DNA from: Amaranthus tricolor
Taxonomy: Eukaryota > Streptophyta > Magnoliopsida > Caryophyllales > Amaranthaceae
Assembly (NCBI RefSeq): GCF_026212465.1
Contig: NC_080058.1
Span: 15,437,537 to 15,501,536 of the forward strand
DNA: 64,000 nt
Direction of reading: 5' to 3'
Made by a program: the position numbers and the translations under genes. This document shows, piece by piece, positions 49,233 through 61,757 of this stretch. The first letter of the stretch is position 1, and each line of letters begins with the position of its first letter. The notes under the pieces were generated by a model, which saw only the letters and a program-made list of their open reading frames with translations, made no database searches and was not told the origin of the DNA.

Positions 49233-49781
49233 AGTTGGTTGCATAAAATTCCCAATGAAGCATCATGAAAAAAGAGGGTCAGGAATCAACCTCAATATTT
49301 TGATTGAAAATCAATTATTGCATGGATCAGGTAAACACGTAATAAAGTTTGTACTATGAATATTCTCTTGTTTGCATGTTGTTAATTTGATCAGACCAAA
49401 GCAATATGTTCGTTATTTTCTTTATAATATTTTATAATATCATAATTCATTTTTTTAATTACTTTATTTTAATTTCGTATTTTATTTTGATAACATAAAT
49501 TATATTATCATATTGTTTGAAAAATGTTTAGCCATTTTAAACTTAAATAAATAAAAATTTTAAAGGGAAACGGTTTAATCAAAAATTCAATTCCAAATCC
49601 ACTCAATCCTTCCATATCAAAAGCCATGATGAATGGCATTGATGAGATGGGACGTGAGGTAACCGTCAGCCATCTTTAAAAAGGCCCTAACACATCAAAT
49701 CACTCAAACTATCTTCATCCCTTTTCAAAACCGTCTCAAGAAACCGTCCTTCTTCTTCTCTCAACCTTTCAAAATTCAAAC
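49233..49781 (+). other. pol to post-pol ORF spacer
   Basis: Very AT-rich non-coding spacer. The post-pol ORF would need a spliced or separate RNA, or reinitiation. No convincing acceptor chosen. Confidence 0.5.
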
Positions 49782-51530
49782 ATGAAAACACCAAAATCAA
49801 GCAAGAAAACTTCTAAATCAGGAAAGAAAGCCTCTACATCCCACCAAAATATCCAGCCAAAACCCTTAAAAATTGTTCATCCACCCCCATTACTGAGCGC
49901 TGCACCATCACCATCCCAAGAAACCACTGAAAATGTTGGAATAAAATGAAAAATACTTTCACCAAAAGGTGAATCATCCTCCAAAGCGGTCAAGCGTTTG
50001 AAGCAAGTTGATCCTAACAGTGCTGAAGAGATTGCAAAGGAAATTTCCGTCGGATTTGGGGTAGATAAGTACTGGTATGACTCTACACACTTTCCTCAAC
50101 TTCATACTATTTTAAAATTTCAAGAATGGGAGGTTTTGATGACTGAGTTTAGTTGTAATCCCATTTTTCCAAACATTATGAGAGAGTTTATTTCAAACTT
50201 CTCTAATAACGGTGGAATGTGTTCTAGTATGGTTAGCAACATAAAATTAGAGTTTAATAGCGCATTGTTGGGGGAATGGTTCAATGTTCCAAATGTTGGG
50301 TTTGATACATATTGTGTTGGTGCAAAGATAGTTTTTTTAGGAATAAATGAAAAAACGATTTTTAAGTTTTTAGGGGTCGCACAAAAGAAGGGTAATATCA
50401 GTCACAATGTCTTGTCTCCAATGCATAAATTACTTTACAATGTTGCACGAAGATTCATTTTGCCCCGAAACTCTAAGAGGAGTGAAGTGAGTCTACGTGA
50501 TGCAACCTTGATTTATTGCATGGATAATCAAATAAAAATAAATTTTCCATCTTTGATGATATCACATTTATCTGACTGCATTGAGAAAAATAATGTTGTT
50601 GGCTATGGGGGGCTGTTAACATGGATTTTTCGCAAGTTTGGGGTACCATTGGATGGGCTGGAGTTCCCAATGGGTCCCAATATGAAAATTGGTGCACGAT
50701 GTCTGAAAAATTTGCATCTCAAATTAAATGATGAAGGGGTGTTAATAAATGAATCAGAAGAAATAATTGATGTAGGTTCTGATGAGGAGGAAATGGATGA
50801 AGAAGAAGGAGAAATTGAAAAAGAAGTAAAAATAAAGAAGGAAAAAGGAGAAGAAAAAGAAAAAGAAGAAAATATAGAAAAAGAAAATGAAGATGAAAAA
50901 GAAAATGAAAAAGAAAAGGAAGAAGAAGTAGAGGAGGAAGAACAAGGGCCTGTTCCCACTGAAGAAGGAGAAGAAGGGGAACAGGAAGAGGGGGCAAGAA
51001 AAGAGGGGGAACAAGGAGAGGAAGAAGCTTTAGGAGAAGAAGTGCCTCATGATCTCTGTCATGATTCCAGTGATGAAGAGGTCGTGATTGCATTAAGGAG
51101 GAAGGGTAAAGCTATTCAAAGGAAGAGTAGGAGGCTTGCTTCAAAACGAAAGGCTACAATGGTTGATGATACCACTTCTGAAACCATTCCTGAGCCTACT
51201 TCAAATGAACCTCTCTCTCCCAAGCCAACCACTCCACTACCACATCAAACTTCATCACCACCTCCATCACCTATTCACTTTACACCACCACCATTTCCAT
51301 CATCTCCTGGTATTGGTTGTGCTGATCCTATCTCTACAGCTTCCTCACATTCTGTTCTCTCCAAGCTCATTGACCTATAGTCTCTATTCAGTGCTTTTCA
51401 AGATGAAGTTCGTGTCTCACTCGCTTCAATTGTTGATCAACTTACCATGATGGAGAATCGTCTTGGTGCAAAGTTGGATACAGTAGAAGTGCAGACCGAA
51501 TATGTGGATGAAGAAGAGACTGCCCCTTGA
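49782..51530 (+). pseudogene. post-pol ('envelope-like') ORF of Sirevirus-like element 1
   Basis: One frame from ATG 49782 to TGA 51528 with in-frame stops at about 49947 and 51378. It starts with a Lys/Ser-rich basic segment (MKTPKSSKKTSKSGKK), then a conserved globular domain (about 50030-50750: GFGVDKYWYDSTHFPQLH, LLYNVARRFILPRNSKRSEV, LRDATLIYCM, FGVPLDGLEFPMGPNMKIGA) that resembles the plant transposon protein domain found after pol in Sirevirus and Athila elements. Next come about 100 residues almost entirely Glu/Lys, a basic patch (RRKGKAIQRKSRRLASKRK), a Pro/Ser-rich linker and a coiled-coil-like C-terminus (VDQLTMMENRLGAKLDTVEV). I see no signal peptide or membrane segment, so 'envelope' is only a historical label. 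Role unknown. Confidence 0.8.
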
Positions 51531-52269
51531 ACCCTCTCCCTATATTTTTTTTAAGATTTGAATGGCTGTTGCATTTCACAAACAATTTCACTTTTTACTT
51601 TGTACCATATGGGGTACATTGTTGTTGTTACGTTGAACATTTGCTACTTTTCTTTACTTTTATTAATGGTCTGTGACAACTAACTATATGCAGGTTTGAT
51701 TATTGTTCATGGCACTTACTTTTATTATTGTTTCTTGCTTTCATCACTGACAATTCTATATGTTTTGTGCTGAGGTTTGATGTTCCTTATCTTATTTTTG
51801 ATTGATGACAAAAGGGGGAAGAGAATGCACAAACTTAAGAGGAGCTGTGTGAATTGACAGTTACATATCTCAATTCATTCATATTGATTCAATTATGGAA
51901 GATAATGTGTTGTGTGCTAATTATCATGCTGCTAATTATGTTTAAGCTAAATTTAACAACTGTGTTGTTTTTAACATTACGGTTATTTTGGTTAATTGTT
52001 TGTTTTGGTTTAACTGTTTTAAAGTTGTTTCTCTTGAAAATACTTAATACTTTTTGTTAGTCTATTTTATATTAGTTTGTTTTAGTTTAATTATTTTTGA
52101 AATTTTTAAAACATATTTGATATTATGTTTTATAGAGTAAGTTGGTTTATGATATGCTTGGTAAATTATATTTACTAAGTTAAGAAGAGTTGTTTTAATC
52201 TCTAACATGCTCTTCAACATTTGCTTTACTCTAGTATACTTAAGTTTGTTTATAAAGTTTGTCATCATC
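51531..52269 (+). other. 3' non-coding region of Sirevirus-like element 1
   Basis: AT-rich, no coding content. A GGGGGAAGAG purine patch at about 51815 resembles the extra upstream polypurine tracts known in Sireviruses. Confidence 0.5.
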
Positions 52270-52280
52270 AAAAAGGGGGA
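52270..52280 (+). other. polypurine tract, Sirevirus-like element 1
   Basis: AAAAAGGGGGA three bases before the 3' LTR. It lies within the span of an inverted repeat (52261-52273 with 52299-52311). Confidence 0.88.
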
Positions 52281-52283
52281 ATT

Positions 52284-53448
52284 TGTTGGCCTCTTAGGTT
52301 TTGATGATGACTTCACTTTTAAATAAACAAACATATTTTAGAGATTGTTTTGTAGGTAAAAATCCGATTGTGTTAATCGTTGATGAAGCCTATGACTTTG
52401 TTCGTGGAAGTTGTACATGTCTCAAATATCCAAGAAGTTGGACAATTGCTTTAGAAGTCAGTTTGTTGTTCCTAGAGTTAAAGTCCTGACGAAAGTTGTA
52501 GATGGAGACAGTGCGTTGTTCCCCACGATACAGGTCTGGAGAAGACATTGACTGGAAGTTACGAAAATTACGTTTTCTGTTTTTAGTTAATGTAAGAGGT
52601 TAAAAGTTTAATTAGTTGCTTAATTATTTAATAAATTGATTGGCAAAACTATTTTTAGGCTATCTAAAAATAGCCTAAGACTTTTTCATTTTAAGATTAA
52701 GATCTCCTATTTTTTAGGATCTTGTTCTTTTTAGCTCCTATGCTATTTTTAGCTTAAGGAAACTGATTTTATCTTTGAGCAAATGACAGCCGGTTATTTA
52801 TTCTTGTGGCAATTCCACTATCCTTTTGTTTTGAGAACGTGGATGATAGTGGGAGGTGTGCCTGAGGTAACTGCTGTCTGTTCCCACTATAAATAGGAGG
52901 AACTTTGCTCAAACCGATATCCATCTAAGAGTGTCCTTAAGGTGAGATCAAAATAAGAAAAATATTTTTGTTAATGAATTTTCCAATTAAATTCATTATA
53001 TTTTTCTTGAGCAACTACTTAATTTTAATCTTCTTAAGAATTGGCCTTGTAAGGGTAATTGAGTGTTTTTATTGTAATTAGACTTAAGGGAAGTCTAAGC
53101 GAATAGAGAAGCGTGAGAAAAGAAAGAGAAGGAGAAAAGAAGAGAAGAGAATTAGGCCTAGAGTAGAGAAGCTTCAAGTGAAGCATATTTGTTTTATGTA
53201 ATTGTAATTGATTGCCTAAAACATAGCGAGAATTTTTGAAATCCCGGGGGGTCGTGGTTTTCCTTCTTATTAGGCCAAGAAGGTTTCCACGTGAAATCTT
53301 TGTCTCCTTTTTATCTTTTGATTTTTACGTTTAAGTTTTATTTTGTTTGTTAAAATTCCGCAAATTACAAGAAAAACTAACTAAAGTTAGATACACAACA
53401 ATTCACCCCCCCTCTTGTTGCATTCGATCATCTTCGTGTATTTCAACA
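52284..53448 (+). repeat. 3' LTR, Sirevirus-like element 1
   Basis: 1165 bp, about 99% identical to 42937-44099. TATA box at 52888. Followed by target copy ATATT. Confidence 0.95.
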
Positions 53449-53565
53449 ATATTATTATCATATATTGTTATTTTCATGAATTGTTTTATATATTTTTATT
53501 GTCATTAACTTACTTTAGTAATCAGTTGAATAATTATATTATTATATTATATTTAGGTGTTAAAA

Positions 53566-56500
53566 ATGAATTGTAGGCAAGAAAGAAGTTGGATGTACAA
53601 CCGCCGAAAAAGTGGAAAGTTTAGTTTAAGATTTATGAGAGGGTTGGAAGAGTTTTTAGATTTTGCCCGTACAGAAAGCATGAGTTCTGAGATTAGATGT
53701 CCTTGTAAAAAGTGTAAAAATTGTTGTTATAAGGAACCAGATGAAATAAGAGAACATCTAATGAGAAGGGGGTTTATTGAAAATTACTATGAGTAGGAAT
53801 ATCATTAAAACACAGAGGTAGGAACAACATTTGATGTTGTAGCGGTAGTGGGAGAGCAATCGTCAAACAATCCCAATCCGAACTCACAGATGGTGCATGA
53901 TGCAGTAGCTAGTGTGTTTCTAGACAATTACCATCAGTTTCTTCCCTCCCAATATGATGTAGTCTCATTAGATAATGAACCACCGGTACACGTTGATGAA
54001 TATCCAAACCCTCAGTGTCGACAGTTGTTTGAAATTTTAAATTCTGTAAATAGTCCTTTATATGAAGGTTGTAAAAATCACACCAAGATGTATATTATTG
54101 GTCGGCTTACAAACCTCAAGACAGACCATCGTCTTACTGAGGTGTTACGACGATATTTGTGGTATTGTGAATGAAGTGTTACCAGAAGAGAATACGATGG
54201 TAAACAACTTCTACGAAACGAAAAAACAAATAACTGCCCTTGGATTACCCATTGAGAAGATAAATTGTTGTCTTAACGGATGTTTGATATATTGGGGGAA
54301 TAATGCGAATGCAACTTGCTGTTATATTTGTGAAACTTCTAGATGGAGAAGAAACAGTAAGGGTGATAAGGTTCCACGGAAACAATTTCATTATATCCCC
54401 CTGGGCCCCAGATTACAAAGATTGTATGCTTCAGAGGCAACAGCTAGGCATATGAGGTGGCATGCAGAGCACCACACTAAGGATGGAGAGATGATACATC
54501 CGTCCGATGCTGAAGCGTGGTTGACATTTAATGACATGCATCCAGACTTTGTATTGGAGACTCGAAACGTGCGGCTTGGTCTGTGTACAGATGGTTTTAA
54601 CCCATTTGGAAGTTCGCGTCAACAGTATTCATCGTGGCCTGTCATTGTCACACCATACAATCTTCCGCCATGGATGTGCATGAAGAAGCCGTATATGTTC
54701 TTGATCGTGATTGTCCCTGGGCTGAGTAATCCAAAGCACAAGATTGACTTATATCTTCTAATACAAGAGCTGAATATGTTGTGGGAGGAGGGTATTTGTA
54801 CATTTGATGTGTCAAGAAAGGAGAATTTCCAACTACGAGCAGCTTTAATGTGGACGATCAATGACTTTCCAGCTTATTCGATGTTGTCCGGGTGGAGTAC
54901 TGCTGGCCGATATGCTTGCCCTTACTACATGGATGATTCACAAGCCTTCCACCTTACGCATAGCAAGAAGATGTGTTGGTTTGATTGTCATAGAAGGTTT
55001 TGAGAGTCTTTGAAGAAGATGCACCAGAACATAATAAAGAGGTTAATAAGTACTCTGCTGGATGGAAGAAGAGGAGCGTATTTTGGGATTTGCCATATTG
55101 GAAAACTAACATGATTCGACATAATTTGGATGTTATGCACATAGAGAAGAATGTTTTTGATAACATTTTCAACACTTTGTTGTGTGTGCCAAGTAAAACA
55201 AAGGATCACATCAAGGGTAGACACGATCTGCGTGAACTTGGTATACGTTCAGAATTGTATCCTATAGGTACGTGTACACTCAAACCTTTATATAATTAAT
55301 AATTAATAATAATTCATATAACATCTTATTATGATTATATACAGGTACGTCTATTCCTAAAGCTTCCTATACATTAAATGAACAACAGATATGTGCCTTG
55401 CTTCAATGGTTGAAAAGTATTAGATTTCTCGATGGTTATGTCTCCAATATGGCAAGGAATATTGACATGGCCAAGCATCAATTGTTCGGCATGAAAATTC
55501 ACGACTGTCATGTTTTCATGCAACGCTTAATTCCAATTGCATTCAGAGAATTGCTACCGGTGAAGGTTTGGGAAGCTCTTACCGAATTGAGCTTATATTT
55601 TAGAATTTTGAAAACCACAAAGCTAGTGTGGAGGATTTGAGGAAGATGGAAGCAGATATTCCGGTTATCATCTGCAAACTAGAGACTATCTTTCCGCCCA
55701 CATTCTTTGATAGCATGGAACACCTTCCTATCCATTTGGCATATAAGGCTAGAATTGCAGGACCGGTCCAATACAGATGGATGTATCCATTTGAGAGGTA
55801 TATAAATCATATGTAACTAATTTTTTCATTATTCTACCGGTGAACTAATTTTTCCGTATAGGTACCTTAGACATTTGAAACTAAATGTGAAAAATAAAGC
55901 TCATGTTGAAGCGTCGATATGCAACGTATATTTAACCCAGGAAGTATCGCATTTTGTTTCCCATTATTTTGAGCCACATTTGCGATGCAGGGTCAGAGAC
56001 CTTCCTAGGAATGACGATGGAAGTTACAACAATATTGTAACTGGTGTATTCACAATCTTCAGTCATCCAATAAGATTTCATGGAAAAGGAAAAGCATATA
56101 TTTTGGATGAAAGAGATTACGAGATTGCACATAGATACGTGCTAATGAACTGTCCAGAGGTGGATGTATTTGTATCTGAGTTTAAAATTTCAATTCAAAG
56201 ACATCAACCGAATTGGTCAAGTCAGAGGATTGAAGCGTTTGTGCAAGAGAATTTTACAAATGCATTCAGAACTGTAGTATGTTGTTCATCTATTACGTTA
56301 ATTATTATGTATGTATGCCAGTATTATGTTAATTAAATTCATCAAGTTATTTCCATTTTTTTGACAGGGAAGACAAGGATCATTCGGTAATCGAGTGAAT
56401 AGTAACATTTTGAAGCAAATGGCTGAAGGACCACTTAAACTTGCTCGAAGTTACAATCTCTGTTACACAAACGGATATAGATTCCATACAGTACTTCATG

Positions 56501-57130
56501 CATCAAATAAATTAGCAGACAATAGTGGAGTGTGCGTCAAAGCTGCTGACAACAGTCGTGACGAAGAATATTTTTAGGGAAATTGCTTGAAATTGTAGAG
56601 GTTGAATACCCAGGGATACCTATCAAAAGAGTAACGTTGTTCAAATGTCATTAGTATGACCCAACTACTACTGGAAATAGCCGCGGAACAAATATTCAAA
56701 AATGATATAAGTTAGTTGACATACATTAAGGTCGCTCGTATCGTTTATATGATCCATTTGTGTTGGCAAGTCAAGCATGTCAAGTATATTATCTTCCATA
56801 TCGGAGTACAAGACAAAATTTAAAAGACTGGAGAGCGGTTTGCAAAGTCAAATAAAATAAATTTGACAGAGAAGTAGAATAGGAATCCAAAGATGCTGCT
56901 TTCCAAGAAGAAAATACGGACCGTATTGAAATTGAAGAAGATGTTTCCCAAACACCGCTTCTTGATCCATCTGGCGAAATTGTTCAACAGGTGCATGATA
57001 ATGATGAAAATACTGAAGAAGATGTGGATCTTGTACGGTCAGAAAACGAACAATCCGAAGATGAAGATGTTGAGAACGACGACTATTTTAGTGATGAAGA
57101 TTACTTTAATTATGTATATGTAATTATTTA
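53566..57130 (+). pseudogene. tnp2-type transposase of the second CACTA element
   Basis: Starts MNCRQERSWMYNRRKSGKFS. Transposase-associated domain with RCPCKKCKNCCYKEPDEIRE; stop at 53794 and another soon after. Frame change between 54080 and 54160, then tnp2 (EVLPEENTMVNNFYETKKQI, LRLGLCTDG-like VRLGLCTDGFNPFGSSRQQY, PPWMCMKKPYMFLIV, about 54170-54990), a shift near 55000, NLDVMHIEKNVFDNIFNTLL, an intron at about 55267-55344, and DUF4218 (FGMKIHDCHVFMQRLIPIAF, then FPPTFFDSMEHLPIHLAYKA after a shift near 55610). Further introns lie near 55797-55860 and 56277-56367, then a DUF4216 region (VEYPGIPIKRVTLFKC, about 56600) with stops and an acidic end near 57120. Fuller than the tnp2 at 27679 but disabled by several breaks. 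Confidence 0.85.
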
Positions 57131-57185
57131 ATATTTTTTAATATTTAATACAGTTTTATTATAATCCTCCGAATTATTAATATTT

Positions 57186-57587
<402 letters not shown>

Positions 57588-59046
57588 TGTTGATTCAATT
57601 AGGAACGGGAACAGCAACAAGAGGGGGGGTGAATTGTTGTTGTTGCAAGTTTAAGCGATTGTGCCCTGTTTTTGCGGAATTATTCAAAATAAATAAAGCT
57701 TAAACTAAGAGCAAAATAATAAGAGAGACACACGATTTTACGTGGAAACCTTTTGGGCCTAAATAAAAGGAAAAACCACGACCACTTGGGATTTTCAAAA
57801 ACTCCACTATGTTTAAGGCAATTAGTTACAATCACAATAAACACCTTGCTTCACTCGAAGCGTAACACCTAGCCCGACTCCTCTTCTCTCTAATTGCTTT
57901 ACTCCAAGCAACAACCTTAGCTTCTCTTCAAGCTAATCCTCTCTAGCTTCACTCAAAGCTATCTAATTTCCCCCTTAGACTCACCCGAGTCTAATTACAT
58001 AAATACTCAAAAAACCCTTACAAAAAGGATTGAAATTCTCTAAGATAAATTAAAGAGTTGCACAAGTAAATATTATGAATTAATTGGCAATTTAAAAACA
58101 CAAAATATTACTTGTAGAATTTCAAAAATCAAACGCAAAAATTATTTTTCTCTTAAAGCATGCGTTATTTTCATCTTCTGAAAAACCGAGCTAGTTAGCT
58201 TATTTATAATAAAATAAATTTCTAAAAATAGAAAAACAATCCAACCCATTATCCTTAGTCATGGATTAATGAATGATGCTGAATGAATCACAAAACGGTT
58301 AATACTTCAGCCTTTGAATAAATCAAACAAACGGTTAAGGAAATCAGTAACCGCTATTCACTGATAACCGCTGTTCCCTGATAACTGCTGTTCCTTAATA
58401 ACCGCTGTTCCCCAAATTAATGGCTGGAACTTCATGCTATATTTAGAAAACGGTTTGATCACACGGTTATCTTTTGACAAAGTCCAAAACGGTTATCTTT
58501 TTGACCAATTCTTAGTAAATGGTTATTTTTACTATTTTTAGGAAAAGATTATTTTTATTATTTTTCAGAAAATCCAAAAATAATTAAAGCATAACTGCTG
58601 TTCCTACTTTTTAGTAGATCCAAGTTTATCTCCTAAAAATAAGGAATTAATCTTGAAACCACCACGTAAGGAATTTTAGAAATTCTTCTTGCCAATTAAC
58701 TTTAATAAACTAATGCAACAAATTAATTTAAATACATTAACTAAAAAATAAAAGATAGAATTTATTAGCTAACGTAAATTGACTTCAGTTTGGGAACACT
58801 GCGCTGTCTCCAAATTCCAACTTGCTAGAACATCAAACCTGGGAACAGTAGACTTCCTGTCTCCATTTTACATCCCAAGTGATATACTCTTCTAACATCT
58901 CTTGAATCCTTTTGACACGTACATTCCCACGAACTAAGCCATAGGTACTATCAACGATCACAATTAATCGGATATCGACCTGCACACAATCTCTAAACAT
59001 ATATTTGCTTAAGTGTAGTCATCATCAAAACTCAAGAGGTCCAACA
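57588..59046 (-). repeat. 3' LTR, Sirevirus-like element 2
   Basis: 1459 bp. On the minus strand it starts TGTTGGACCTCTTGAG at 59046 and ends AATCAACA at 57588, with the same CACCCCCCCTCTTGTTG block near the end as element 1. A TATA box (TATAAATA, minus) lies at 58208-58201. A run of GGGAACAGCGGTTAT-like repeats (four near copies) lies at about 58345-58410. Confidence 0.9.
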
Positions 59047-59049
59047 AAT

Positions 59050-59060
59050 TCCCCCTTTTT
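59050..59060 (-). other. polypurine tract, Sirevirus-like element 2
   Basis: AAAAAGGGGGA on the minus strand, three bases from the LTR. Same sequence and spacing as element 1. Confidence 0.88.
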
Positions 59061-59731
59061 GATGATGACAAACTTTCAAACAAACTTAAAAATAAAATAG
59101 AGTAAACCAATGTTGAAGAGTAAGTTAGAGATCAAAACAACTCTTCTTAACCAAATATCATGATACATGTTACTCTAAAAATAATCAAAACAACAACTTA
59201 AATTTTTTCAGCATAAAATCAAACAATGAAGAAAATTATATAATCATCCATAATCAGAATTAAAAGAAATCAGCATAACTTAACTTGAAATAACAAAACA
59301 AGAAGTCAGTAACTTCCAACAACTAACAAATCAGTAACTTCCAACAACTAACAAAATTAGCAACACACAAACATCAGACCATCAAGAACCAGCAAGAACC
59401 AGTAAGCCCAACATAATAGATTTAACTAGATCTCAAACATGCTCAAGCATTATTTAAGTTTGTGCCAAATATTCCCCCTTTTGACATCAATCAAAAAGAA
59501 GATAAACAATCAAGCCACAGCACTAAATATAGTCAAAGATAGGATAGGAAGCAAATTTTAAAAGAACACAAAGAATGCAAGCATGATAAGCAAAGATTAA
59601 CCAACCTAACATAGTAGCAGCATAAAAAGGTTCAATGTTAACAATGTTAAAGATTTGTACCCCAGCTGGTACCAAAAGAAAGAAATTGTTTAAAGACAGA
59701 GACAGCAGCAATGAAAAATATAAAAGGGAAA
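59061..59731 (-). other. 3' non-coding region of Sirevirus-like element 2
   Basis: No coding content. A second purine tract (AAAAGGGGGAA, minus) at about 59470-59480 and a short direct repeat CAGTAACTTCCAACAACTAA at about 59306-59350. Confidence 0.55.
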
Positions 59732-61239
59732 CTATGAAGCAGGAGCATCTTCATCAACATATTCCGTTTCCACCTCAACTGTATCCAATTTAGCGCCAAG
59801 ACGAGCCTCCATCTGAGTCATCTGGTCAGCTAAAGAGGCTAGGGAAACACGGATCTCATCTTGAAATTTGAAGAAGCGATCCTGCAAATCATCAAGCTTG
59901 AGAAGAATGGAATATAAGGGAGCAGTAGGAACGGTTGCCTGATCAAAGCTGTGTTTGTGAAATGATGGTGATGGTGATCTTGGTGTTGGTGAAGGTAGTG
60001 GTGATTGAAAATGATGAGTTGGTGGAGTGGTTGGCTTTGATGAGGGAAAACTATTGGGTTCAGCCCTAGAGTCTTCTTCAAGAGAAACCTTAGATTCCAC
60101 CCCCTGGTCTTCTTCCTCAGAAGGAACAACCTCCTGTTCCTTAACTCCATCCCCTTCTTTCTCCTGTTCCTCCTTCTCCTCTTCTTCCTTTTTCTCCTGT
60201 TCCTTCTCTTCCTTCTCTTCCTCTTCCTCCTGTTCCTCCTTTTCCTTCCCCTCTTCCTCCTGTTCCTCATTATCAGAATCAATCTCAACCTGTTCCACAA
60301 TATTTTCAAGAATCCCTCCTCATTTAGTTTAAGGCGCAAATTACTCAAACATTTTGCACCTATCATATTGCTGGGACCCATAGGAAAACTATAATCACCC
60401 AGTGGAACACCAAACTTTGAGAAAATCCATGACAACAAACCACCATAGCCAACCATACAACGTTTGGCTATACAATCATTTAAATGAGAAATCATCAAGG
60501 AAGGAAAATTAATCTTTATGTTGTTCACCATACAGTATATCAGGGTTGCATCTCGAAGACTTACCTCACTACGTTTTGAGTTTCGTGGCAAGATAAACCT
60601 TCTAGCAATGTTGTACAGCAACTTATGTAAAGGAGACAGGACATTGTGACTTACTTTCCCCCTTTTTTGCCTAACCCCCAAGCATCTCCAAACATCTTTT
60701 TCATCTCTTCCAGAAAACGCAATCTTAGACCCGACATGATAAACGTCAAAACCAGTAGCAGGAACACCTAACCACTCTCCTAAAGTCAGACTATCAAATT
60801 CAATATCAATATCTTTGATTGAACTAGAACAAACTCCATCATGAACAGCAAAATTAGAAATAAACTCATGCATAATGTCAGGGTAAATGGGGTTGCAGCA
60901 ATATACGCTCATAAGTGATTCCCATTTTTGAGTTTGTAAAATTTCATGGAATTTAGGAAAGGTTGTAGATTCGTACCATTCTTTGTCTAGACCAAATCCT
61001 ACAGACATTTCTTTAGAAAGTTCTTCAGCATTTGAGTAATGCGTTACCTTCATTTTCTTGGTAGAGTGGGTTGAAGGTTTCTTGGATTCTCTTGTTCTTT
61101 TACCACTTGTTTGCGGAGACATAGGGGTGTCCTCTGGTTCCTTTGATGAAGACTTAGGTTTGTGAGTGTGAGAAGGTGGGTAGATAACTCGAAGAGGGAC
61201 AGGTTGCTTCATTTTTGGTTTCATATTCTTGGTTTTCAT
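59732..61239 (-). pseudogene. post-pol ORF of Sirevirus-like element 2, single frameshift
   Basis: The minus-strand ATG at 61239 (MKTKNMKPKMKQ) is chosen because it aligns with the start of the element 1 protein. The conserved domain is intact (VGFGLDKEWYESTTFPKFHE, LLYNIARRFILPRNSKRSEV, FGVPLGDYSFPMGPSNMIGA). Near 60300 the frame changes by one base into the Glu/Lys-rich segment (EQEEEGKEKEEQEEEEEKEE). A Pro/Ser/His-rich linker and a coiled-coil-like end (MTQMEARLGAKLDTVEVETE) follow, with the stop at 59732. No signal peptide or membrane segment is visible. Since the rest is open, this copy is one indel from intact, or the shift is a sequencing or assembly error in a repetitive purine tract. 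Confidence 0.8.
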
Positions 61240-61506
61240 TGAAGTTTTTAGAGAGAAAAGCAAAGGAAAATGACGAAGTGAAAGGGAAGTGGAAGGAATG
61301 ACGGTTTAGGGTTGAGTGAAAGGGAAAGGGTAATGAAGATGAAATGAAAGATGGGACGAGAGGGAGTAATTATATTGGATGAAGTGACGTGTTGAGGCAG
61401 TTATCAAATCAAGACAATTGATTTTGAATTGTGAAAATGGAGTACGTTGAGATTCAACTCCTACTTAAAAGAACTGCTGGGAAAAAAATTGTTGTTTTTG
61501 TTTGTC

Positions 61507-61537
<31 letters not shown>

Positions 61538-61757
61538 ACGTGTATTAAATTTTTAATTTTAAAAAGAAAAATGGTAATATTGTGCTACTACCGTCAGATC
61601 AAAATAATCATGCAATCATGAGAACATCCAAAGTATATACCTTTAAAAAATGCGTACCTGATCCTTTCGATAATTGATTTTTCAATCAAGATTATTGTGG
61701 TTGATTGATCATTTTCAATTTTCATTTTGTCTCTAGGAATCATATATGATACTTCCT
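61240..61757 (-). other. pol to post-pol spacer, element 2
   Basis: Non-coding, with a T run at about 61508-61529. Equivalent in position to 49233-49781 of element 1. Confidence 0.5.

Larger units (their letters stand above)
42937..53448 (+). mobile_element. Sirevirus-like Ty1/copia element with post-pol ORF
   Basis: 10,512 bp. LTRs 42937-44099 and 52284-53448 differ by about a dozen substitutions and a few 1-bp indels (about 1%). Perfect 5-bp target duplication ATATT at 42932-42936 and 53449-53453. Primer site TGGTATCAGAGCC, gag with two zinc knuckles, pol in copia order, an extra acidic ORF after pol, and a polypurine tract make up the layout of the Sirevirus group. Gag-pol and the extra ORF both carry in-frame stops, so it is not autonomous. 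Confidence 0.93.

Noticed and set aside
50603..51093. Ser/Phe-rich and Leu/Pro-rich frames on the minus strand
   Set aside because: Antisense shadow of the Glu/Lys-rich segment of the post-pol ORF; the plus-strand protein aligns with the second element while these do not resemble known proteins.
60027..60332. Ser-rich plus-strand frame
   Set aside because: Antisense shadow of the acidic tract in the minus-strand post-pol ORF.
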